Shown in pieces: positions 9,284 to 17,686 of a stretch of 21,587 bases of DNA. A program made the position numbers and the translations under genes. The first letter of the stretch is position 1. Every line of letters begins with the position of its first letter. This DNA comes from Spirogloea muscicola. Lineage: Eukaryota > Streptophyta > Zygnematophyceae > Spirogloeales > Spirogloeaceae. The stretch spans positions 202,510 to 224,096 of the forward strand of contig WELB01000101.1 in the NCBI GenBank assembly GCA_009602725.1, given 5' to 3'. The notes beneath the pieces were generated by a model. It was not told the DNA's origin. It saw only the letters and a list, made by a program, of their open reading frames with translations, and did not search any database.

Positions 9284-9443
9284 AGCGCGGCCAGATTGAC
9301 TGGTGGCTGAGAAAGGCCAGCCCAAAGGAATGGACAAGGTCTGAGGGAGCCTGAGTGCAAACGACTAGGACTAAGACATCAAGCCAAGGAACGCTCAGTA
9401 ACCTCTGGTCAGGAGATGCAAGTCCGAGTAGCTAGCTGGAAAA
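9284..9443 (+). repeat. Left arm of 160-bp inverted repeat
   Basis: This pairs with 9750-9911 in opposite orientation, differing at roughly a dozen positions. It runs from AAGCGCGGCCAGATTGACTG through GGACAAGGTCTGAGGGAGCC, ACGACTAGGACTAAGACATC and CGCTCAGTAACCTCT to GAGTAGCTAGCTGG. The spacer between the arms is about 306 bases and holds another forward partial copy (9653-9730). Confidence 0.92.
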
Positions 9444-9531
9444 GCCAGCCCAAAAAAGAATGAACAGAGTACGAGAAGGGGGCCAGGGGAAGCGCTAAGA
9501 AAAACAAGCACACAAAGAAACAAAGCAGCTA
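9436..9531 (+). repeat. Forward copy of the GGCTGGAAAAGCCAGCC module
   Basis: This runs from the GCTGGAAAAGCCAGCCC hairpin through GAACAGAGTACGAGAAGG to AACAAGCACACAAAGAAAC. It is the inverse of 4178-4273. Confidence 0.9.
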
Positions 9532-9550
9532 CGCATCACTCAGTAACCCC

Positions 9551-9627
9551 TGCTAAGCAGCCGCAGATCAGAGATGCTAGGCTCCTGGAAGTGGGTCCCC
9601 TGGCCAGAGGCAGCATTGAGGGCTCTG
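9551..9627 (+). repeat. Left arm of a second, about 80-bp inverted repeat
   Basis: AGCAGCCGCAGATCAGAGAT, CTCCTGGAAGTGGGTCCCCT and GGCCAGAGGCAGC pair with 9993-10075 in opposite orientation, with a short insertion and several substitutions. Confidence 0.88.
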
Positions 9628-9652
9628 CCGGCACGAAGGTGCAGCAGATAGA

Positions 9653-9730
9653 AAGCGCGGCCAGATTCACTGGTGGCTGGGAAAGGCCAGCCCAAACGGG
9701 ACAAGGTCTGAAGGAGCCGGAGTGCGAAGG
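9653..9730 (+). repeat. Partial forward copy of the GACTGGTGGCTGGGAA module
   Basis: It contains GCGCGGCCAGATTCACTGG and then GGACAAGGTCTGAAGGAGCC and GGAGTGCGAA, ending before the GACTAGGACTAAG part. It lies in the spacer of the 160-bp inverted repeat. Confidence 0.88.
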
Positions 9731-9749
9731 ACCGTCAGGGCGACGTCTT

Positions 9750-9911
9750 TTCGCCAGCTAGCTACTCAGACTTGCATCTCCTAACTAGAGGTTACTGAGC
9801 GTTCCCTGCCTGATGTCTTAGTCCTAGTCGTTCGCACTCAGGCTCCCTCAGACCTTGTCCACTCCTTTGGGCTGGCCTTTCCCAGCCACCAGTCAATCTG
9901 GCCGCGCTTCT
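9750..9911 (-). repeat. Right arm of 160-bp inverted repeat
   Basis: This is the reverse complement of 9284-9443 with few differences. Just beyond its outer end, at about 9917-9935, GACTAGGACTAAGTCATCA repeats in forward orientation, a third copy of that short segment. Confidence 0.92.
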
Positions 9912-9992
9912 TGAAGGACTAGGACTAAGTCATCAGCCGGCGTGGCCGTCGCGCTGCAGCGGTCAATGTCCCGCGCGCTGCACCTGCGGGCC

Positions 9993-10075
9993 TCGGCAGA
10001 GCCCTCGCTGCTGCCTCTGGCTCTGGCCAGGGGACCCACTTCCAAGGAGCCTAGCGTCTCTGACCTGAGGCTGCT
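9993..10075 (-). repeat. Right arm of the second inverted repeat
   Basis: CGGCAGAGCCCTC, GGCCAGGGGACCCACTTCC and GGAGCCTAGCGTCTCTGA are the reverse complement of parts of 9551-9627. The GC-rich stretch just before it (9942-9992) has no partner in the window. Confidence 0.88.
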
Positions 10076-10079
10076 TAGG

Positions 10080-10165
10080 AGAAGAATGAGCTCGCCCAGA
10101 GAAGACAGGGGCTGGCAGAAGCCAGCCAAAAAAAGGATGGACAAAATCCAAAGAGCTACAACAGG
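10080..10165 (+). repeat. Forward 85-bp module with GGCTGGCAGAAGCCAGCC hairpin, copy 2
   Basis: Near-identical direct copy of 3623-3703, including the hairpin and the ATGGACAAAATCCAAAG tail. Confidence 0.9.
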
Positions 10166-10481
10166 TGCCGAAAAGAAGGGAAACACACAGCTAGGCATCT
10201 AGACAACTAGACATGACGAAAGCACAGGAAGCTCAATACCCGCGGGTGAGCAACATCAGGTCAGAGTAGCTCGAAGCTGGAAAAGATGCAGGCAGACGAG
10301 ACCCGGAAGCAGCAACAAGAGCACGGCCCGCGCGCGAGTGGACGGCATGAGCGAGGGAGCGTTGAAGCGACACGGAGAGCCGCATCCGGAAGTCCTGGGC
10401 CAGGGAGCCGGCCGCGGAGAAGCCGGGCAGCCCCCCTGGCGGACCCGGCCGCCGCTCAAGGAGGGGTTAATGAGTGATCCG
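10166..10481. other. GC-rich island between repeat modules, no gene recognised
   Basis: Positions 10290-10460 are GC-rich and not repeated elsewhere in the window. A short open frame (10286-10477, +) has a low-complexity Arg/Ala/Gly-rich translation with no recognisable motif. It may be a captured fragment of another locus, but nothing proves it. Confidence 0.4.
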
Positions 10482-10559
10482 TAGCTGCTTTGTTTCTTTG
10501 TGTGCTTGTTTTTCTTAGGGAAAAGCCAGCCCAAAAAAGAATGAACAGAGTACGAGAAG
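10482..10559. repeat. Hybrid repeat: reverse half joined to forward half of the same module
   Basis: Positions 10482-10517 (TAGCTGCTTTGTTTC to TTTTTCTTA) match the reverse-oriented copy at 4178-4213. Positions 10518-10559 (GGAAAAGCCAGCCC to AGTACGAGAAG) match the forward copy at 9437-9477. The two halves of one module are therefore joined in opposite orientations. Confidence 0.85.
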
Positions 10560-11123
10560 TACGTGAGCCGGCCTTGATCCAAGGGCGGCTCACCGTCGTC
10601 TCGCCGTGATAATGACGGGGCGGGCTCCCACCCGGCGTTGACCCGGCAAGGAAAGGTCTGCGCCGGGACGACATTATTAGCACAAGTGACTGGAAAACCA
10701 ACAGTCTGTGGCCTAGAGGTACTCTGACAGCCCGTAGCTGCAGGAGCCGCCGTCGCGGCAATGGGAGATCCTCCCCACCCCGCCGTTCGCCGGCGACGGC
10801 TCCCCAGCGTCCAGCCGCGGTTATGGGCAACCGCGACTTAACTGCCGGTTACCGAGGGGTTGACGCGCGCGGGAAGCTGCCGAGAGACGGGCCGGACTCG
10901 TGGGCTGGAGGCGTCTGTCTACTGGAGGCAGCTTACTCTAAGTGAATCCGGTTAGCGGGCGGCCGCGTGCTCCCGCGCCCCGCGGCGGCGGCGGCGCGAG
11001 TGCCGCTCCGAGGCTCTCGGGACGCCATTCGCGCGCTGGTCACCGCAGTCGGCGGAACTCCCGGCGGCGGCCGTGCGCGCCCTGGCCACGNGGCCAGACG
11101 GCCGCCGAGCCGTGGGGCGCGCA
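10560..11123 (+). promoter_or_regulatory. GC-rich upstream region of the channel gene
   Basis: This unique, GC-rich sequence lies between the repeats and the CNGC start codon and should include the promoter and leader. I cannot name a TATA box or transcription start. In the CNGC frame an in-frame TAG at 10953-10955 is followed by an open stretch without ATG up to 11124. One undetermined base (n) lies at 11091. Confidence 0.4.
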
Positions 11124-14100
11124 ATGGCGCAAAACAAGTTCCGGCGGCTCCAGACGCTGTCGCGGCCGTGGCAGGCGCTGCGCGCTCGGCGTTCGGCGCT
11201 GCTGGCGTCCAAGTCGCGCGTCTTCGCGGAGGACCTCGAGCCGGCGGCGCGCAAGTGGACCATCCTGGACCCCCGCAGCGCCGCCGTGCTGCGCTGGGAC
11301 CAGCTCTTCGTCTGCTCCTGCCTTGCCTCCGGTACGCGCCCCGCCGCCCGTTAGCTCATCCGCTGCTCCCTCCGTTACCACCGTCCGTGTCCATTAGCGG
11401 CCAGCCGCAGATACAGGTCGCCAGGTCAGCTGCATTGGCTGCATTTGATACCATAGCCTTGTCACATCACGGTGTCGCTGCTGACCGTCTCCATAACACC
11501 CAATGGCGTGCCGCGCAGTGTTCGTCGACCCCCTCTTTTTCTTCCTTCCCGTGATGGATGCCGGAAACGTCTGCGTGGAGATCCAGCACGACCTGGCTGT
11601 CGTAGTCACTGTCTTGAGGACGATCGCGGATACCATCTACCTGTTCCACGTTGTCCTCCAGGTACATAGCAGCAGTTATGCTTAGCTGCTACCATGTAAC
11701 AGCTTGTCAAACTCTGTGCTATCCCCAACGCAAAGCAGACAGCAATTGCAGCCATTAGTAGAGAAACTCTGACTGAAGCTACTTAATGTTGCAGTTTCGG
11801 GTTGCGTATGTCGCCCCTTCGAAGCGGGTGCTCGGACGGGGCGAGCTGGTGGTGGATCCCCACCAGATAGCGCTCCGGTACTTGAGGAAGGACTTTTGGC
11901 TTGACATAGTTGCTCTTCTCCCATTACCACAGGTAATGTGCTCAAATCTCACCACTCACAACTTCTAGCTGAGTGCCTGGCGCTTATGTGTTTCCCTGGA
12001 TATGGTTCTCCAAGCTGATCTCTCCCTAAGTAAGCATAGCAACCTTGGAGAGCATCATTTCTATGTCAGAGGAGCATGCGAGTTTTGCTTGTAGAGAGCC
12101 GGACTCTTATGAGCATCCACTGCAGCTTTGCCTGTAGGACCCCTTTCGGGGAGTAACCAGGAAGTCTGACAGCGGTCATCTTTTGTACTGTAGTTATTCA
12201 TATGGGCAATCATGCCTGCTTTCGGCGGCTATCAGACGCAACACATCATTGTTGCGCTCGAGTTTACCATCGCCATCCAGTACATCCCCCGCCTCTTCCG
12301 GATCTTCCCTCTCATGAGCAACATGCGGAAGAATTCTGGTGTGCTCATGGAGACAGCATGGGCAGGGGCAGCCTTCAATCTCTCTCTCTATTTGCTTGCA
12401 AGCCATGTAAGTTGTAGGCTCTTTGCCGCTGCATGCCAGCCATTGTTGGTGTTCATGTCACGCAAAGATTTCTGTGCAGTTTTCAGTTGCTAGTTTGTGA
12501 CCTCCTCATGCTCTGCAAGGCAGGCAGAGATGCTGAAGCATGGAGTTCTGCAATTCCTGCAGGTTGCTGGTTCTGCATGGTATATCCTGTCTGTTGATCG
12601 CCTGGACAGAGTAATCTCATACCCTATGTCTATCTGTAGGACAAATGTCAAGATTTACCACAATAGACCAATTTATCTCATTCTCAGAGACATGCTTGTC
12701 TGAGCGTCTAGTTGAGGAAGGTGCATTGACCAAGTCAGGAGCTCCGCACACCTGAAGGCCAACAGAGAGCCACTGTGCTTGTGCAGTGTTGGCACCATCA
12801 GTGCGATAGGGAAGAGACATGCAAGACTACATACCTTGAATGCAGAAGCATCGGAAGGTGCGGATTTGTTGTGTTACTTATTGTTTGTCTGGTCCACCCA
12901 TTATGTTGCTTGCACCTATAATCATGTCCACGCATCTTTCACTATCTGTCATGCATATATGGAACTGCCATTGACCACCTAGTATGTACGTATGAAGTCT
13001 GTATGATGTGACGAGTCTGGCGAGAGGTGTACTACCATGTGAATGCTAATGACTTTTCCATGGTGGTCACTCTCTGCAGGGATGGGCAGCGGCGAGCTGA
13101 GTGGTTAATGGGATCACTGCTGAACCAGTCTATGCCCAACTCAGCATGCCCAATAAGTGCTGATTTCTCATTAATAAGTTACTATGGTATCTACCTCACT
13201 GGAGTAGCGAATGCCGTCACTAATAAAGATTTCTTCCAGCGGTACTTCTACTCCCTATGGTGGGGTCTGCAGGAGCTCAGGTATCTGATGTCTCCTCAGT
13301 ACACTCTAAGAAAATGACGGGGTTTAGACATTTTCACTTGAATGTTCTGGTGTGTGAAATCTTGGGTCCTCCACACATTATGCCATGGCAATGAAAGTCA
13401 GTGGTGTTCTTGAGGCTGCAAGTGCTTATGAGTGTGATCACTTACGAGAAGCCAAGAAGAGAATATCTTAGAACATGAGTGCCATCTGGTGACTTGTCAG
13501 CAGCTGGTCAATGATGAAGTATCACTGCCTTCTGTGCAGCTCCCTGGGACAAGGCTTGCAGCCGAGCACCAATGTGTGGGAGAACATTGTGTGCATAGTA
13601 ATCACCATAGCTGGCTTGCTTCTTTTTGCACTTTTAGTGGGCCAGATGCAGGTGACAGATCAACTTGCACTTATCCATATTGCAGTCAGCAGTAGCTGAA
13701 GCAAGCAGCTCGATGCACATTTGCAAAACAAAGCCCATGCTGCCATACAGCTCTTGAGATGCAAGTCGCGGCATGAGCATCGGGGCCCGCAAAGCTGACA
13801 TGCAGCAAGCGTTTGCATCCACTCACTGCTGCAGACATACCTGCAATCTCTGACGCTGAGACTGGAAGAGATGAGGGTGAAGAGGAGGGATACTGAGCAG
13901 TGGATGCAGCATCGCCAGCTGCCGATGGACCTCAGAGAGAGGATCAGACGCTTTGACCAGTACAAGTGGATCGCCACCCGGGGCGTGGATGAGGAGCCGC
14001 TGCTTGCTAGCCTTCCCATGGATCTCCGGCGGGACATCAAGCGCCACCTGTGCCTCGACCTTGTCTGTCAGGTGACAAGGCTGTTGCTGGACATTCTAGG

Positions 14101-16032
14101 TTCCCACATTGTAAATCGTTTTCTTTGTTCTAACAATTCATTTCATAAACAGTACTCGTTATCGCAGTAGCATTACTTCTAGTTCGTGTAATAACTTGTC
14201 TTTGAAATGTCAAGCCAAGAATGTCCTGCCATGAAGGCCACCTTCTAACGCTGAGCCATGGCTGCATCCAAGCAGGTGCCTCTGTTCAGCCACATGGACG
14301 ACAGAGTCCTGGACGCGATATGTGAGCGCCTCAAGCCGGCCCTGTACACTGAGAGCACCATCATACTGCGCGAAGGGGACCCAGTTGCTTGCATGTTCTT
14401 TGTGATCAGGGGGCGATTGGAGTCTATAACAACAAATGGAGGCCGCACTGGTATGCAATCCCTTAGTCGGCCTTGGTAACACAGGTTGACTTGAACTCAT
14501 GGTGTGTATCAGCTCCAGTTGTTCAGTGCTCTAATCAGCAGAAGCATAGCTAACGAGGGGCACTGCAATTGTTGACCAGGTTTCTTCAATACTGGGACGC
14601 TCGGACCAGGGGACTTCTGTGGGGAGGAGCTCCTTACATGGGCGCTGGACCCAAGGCCGTCAAAGAACTTCCCCTCCTCCACGAGAACAGTGACAGTGAC
14701 TTTGGAGTGCGAAGCATTCTCACTTGATGCCGAGGATCTCCGGTATGTGGCTTGCCAATTCCGGCGCCTGCACTCTCGACGGCTCCAGCACACTTTCCGC
14801 TACTACTCGCATCAAGTAACCTCCACAGCTCTCGACAATCTTGGAGCTTCTGCACAGCTGCATTGTCTGTTGTTGTCTTTATGACTGCTTAACTTCAGGC
14901 ACATTGTGACATCGTTGGAGACTCATTCCTTTCTTTCCTGGATGTGGATTGTTGCATAGCTTGACAGCATAGTCTGTTGCAGACTGCGTGCTCTTATGTT
15001 GATCAAGAGTTTTATGCACTAATCTTTCAGTGTCGGCTTGTTTTCAGTGGAGGACATGGGCGGCATCCTTCATCCAGGTAGCCTGGAGGAGGCACAAGCG
15101 AAAGCAGCAGATCAAGGCTAGGCGCCAGTTGGAGCAGGAGCTTCTAGATGTATGTCCTCACCTCTTTCTCCACATGAGCTACATTCACACACCAGTCTGC
15201 GTTGCTGGCCACAGGCAGTATGTGCCGAAGTTTTAGACAGCTGTGTCCCTGTGCCTCTTCTTAAAAGCTGCAGTATTGATGATCATGTCATGCTGTGGAT
15301 GTCAATCTGCAGAAGGAGGCCGCTGCGACTGGATCGTCAAATGGGCCCCGTACAAACACGTTAATTACAGCTATGCTAGCCAAGAAGTTTATGAATAACG
15401 CACTGCGAAATGTACAGGTAAAGTTTCATGACTTTGCCCTTCTTGCTTTATTGAAGGCATTATTTGGCACTTGCATGCAATACCATCATCATGCCTAAAC
15501 AAGCCAAGATACCGTCCATCTCTAGTGTTGCGCTTGTGCTTGTATGTGGTCGTTTGGCCCGTTATGGGGCTATCATTACATTCATGAGCTCATTGCACTG
15601 GGTTCGATTTGTATCTAAGTAAGAGGCCTTGTGGCAAGCTGCTGCTGAGGGGTTGCTTGTCTGGCTTAGCAGCGGAGGAAAGCAATGGAAGAGGAGGAGG
15701 AGCTGCCGCCGCTGCCAAAGCTGGAGAAGCCGCGGGAGCCCATCTTCCTGGCCGAGGAGGAGGAAGGCGACGAGGCTGACGACTTCTACGACCAGGGCCT
15801 GTCGCGCCTGCCTGGTGATGCCGTTGTCCCGCCGTCAGGGATCTATGGCCAGCAGGCCGGCGCTGGCCCGCAGCACGCGTCCTCCAGCGGCCTGCTGGGC
15901 CGCAGCGGCCTCCTGTTCCGGGGCTCGCACGCGGCACAGACGCAGCAGCACTATGTGCCGCCCAAGAGCGGCTACCTTCCGAAGAAGAAGGCGTCCTCCA
16001 AGAGCGGCGTCCCAAAGAGCGGATACTTATGA
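11124..16032 (+). CDS. CNGC: Plant-type cyclic nucleotide-gated ion channel
   Basis: Cation channel of the plant CNGC family, used in calcium signalling at the plasma membrane. Fourteen GT-AG exons join in phase (782 residues): 11124-11331, 11519-11661, 11795-11932, 12194-12406, 12563-12610, 12787-12857, 13080-13280, 13540-13651, 13835-14071, 14276-14450, 14580-14815, 15048-15149, 15313-15417 and 15673-16032. S1-S6 span about residues 58-380: VFVDPLFFFLP in S1, FRVAYVAPSKRVLGRGE after S2, YIPRLFRIFP in S4, METAWAGAAFNL in S5. The turret has CWHHQC and later Cys (251-269). The pore is SLWWGLQELR then SLGQGLQ (filter G344-Q345-G346). The C-linker has KRRDTEQWM. The CNBD runs about 458-575, with the phosphate-binding stretch GDFCGEELLTWALDP (526-540), and the IQ motif is FIQVAWRRHKRK (602-613). 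ATG 11124 is the first after an in-frame stop. The N-terminus before S1 is short, and the C-terminus has an acidic and KSGYL-containing tail. Confidence 0.96.
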
Positions 16033-17686
16033 AGGTATACATGAAGGAAATCTATAAAGGGTACTTATTAAGCAGATATTAAGGACTGGGCGGCTGCCCC
16101 AGAGGGTTCTGGAGTATCTGCTTCCCAGCTCTGCTTTTTTCTTGGCCAGGGTCTGGGGCGAAATCTCGAGGCATGCTGCAGCGCAGCGCCCGTTTTGGCT
16201 CAGGACAGACCTGCTGCCTCCTCTGCCCTGGCAAGTCCTGCACAAGTCCTTCATCTGTAAGAGTCCTGTAGGACCACCACAGTGAGGTGCACTCCTCCAG
16301 CTGTGTCCACGGCAGCAATCCACCTGCCGTGTGACTCAGAATGCTGTCGTAGTTGCAGGGGCAATGGCAGCCAGGCACAGTGGCTGCTCGCCTCTGTAGA
16401 GCTCCTTGGGCAGCCCTTTCATTGACGCCAGCTACCCGCAATCGCCACAGTGCTTGCTCGCGGTTAGCAACGGCCCTTGATTATTCACAGGCAGACATGT
16501 AGCACTGCCGGCAGCGCAAGGCTTCATTTCCATCTCAGATCATAGAGCTCCCCGTACAGGATTGCCGCCTGCTTCCGCATCTGCACCCAGCCCCATACTA
16601 AGTGTAATAGAGTCACTGCTGTAACGAAGAGCCCATCCAATGTGCTGCAACAACTAGCATCTTTGCAGCACTTTCGCACCTGATGGCCAGCCCAGTCAGA
16701 TCAAGTCCAGCGTTGTGCCACACATCGGCATCCAGTCTATGTATTTGTCAAGCTGCAAGGCATATGGGAAAGACTAGGAGGACAAAGCAATGCCAAAGTG
16801 GTGAGTGCCAAGGCTCTTTTTTTTGCACTCTCGGTGGAAGTAAATCTGCATCTTGCTGTTTCAGGGCATACATTTAACACATGAAATCTCATATAACATA
16901 CTACTGACTACAACTGCAGGCTGCATATGGCATGCAACTAGCGCGCGAAACTTCTCGCCCTCATTTTTCTACACTAATTAACCCACTTCTGGCACTGCAA
17001 CAGCGCGTAGAGTGCATGCATGCAGTAGCATACCACAACTGCACTTCAGTTTGAAGTTCCACATTGAGTGTATTCACGCCACCACTTTCACTTTGACGCC
17101 CTTTCCAAAGTAGTAGCTGCAGGAGAAGTATATGGCAAGTCCTGCACAATCTTGCCTGTCCAACTTGGCGACTATAACATGCACTATGAGTTGACAACAT
17201 ACTAAGTGCCTTCAATATTAAGTGGGGGTTAAGGCGACAAGACATGCTCCAGAAGATTAAACCCATGGCACTGTGCACGACTTGTACCATCAACCTCCAC
17301 ATTCACAGGCCATTGCTCTATCCAGCCGGGCTAGGACTGCCATCAAGAGATTAATCATGTGTGTTAAAGGTCAATCAGATTGCCTGAGCCAATGCACTAG
17401 CCATGCTCCTGGTGTGCACTGGCTAGGTGATGGGCTCTTCTGCCATGCTGAGTGCTCAACTGTAAGAAGGAAAATGCGATATAATTACATCAAGCATGCT
17501 GTCGAGGGCGGACCCCGAGTTCGTCCACGCAAGACCAACCTTCAGTTCAGTTGGTCATTCTTCCGCACTGTGTTTTTAAAACTCTGCTAACAAAATTAGT
17601 TGCAACTTGGACCTGCTAATCTGTGCAATGTTTGTGGATTGTTGTGAAGCAGGGGTTGGGAGTTACTGCATCATGCCCTGTTCCTT
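16033..17686. other. Spacer between convergent channel and hydrolase genes
   Basis: This should hold the 3' untranslated regions of both genes, which point towards each other. The repeat modules of the left half do not occur here. The open frames (for example 16079-16441 on the minus strand) lack motifs, plausible exon partners or protein-like composition. I see no RNA gene. Confidence 0.5.

Noticed and set aside
15597-15615. GGGTTCGATTTG, resembling a tRNA B box
   Set aside because: It lies in an intron of the channel gene and has no A box or cloverleaf at the right distance.
16079-16441. 120-codon minus-strand frame between the convergent genes
   Set aside because: No motifs, no splice partners, and an unstructured composition; likely chance.
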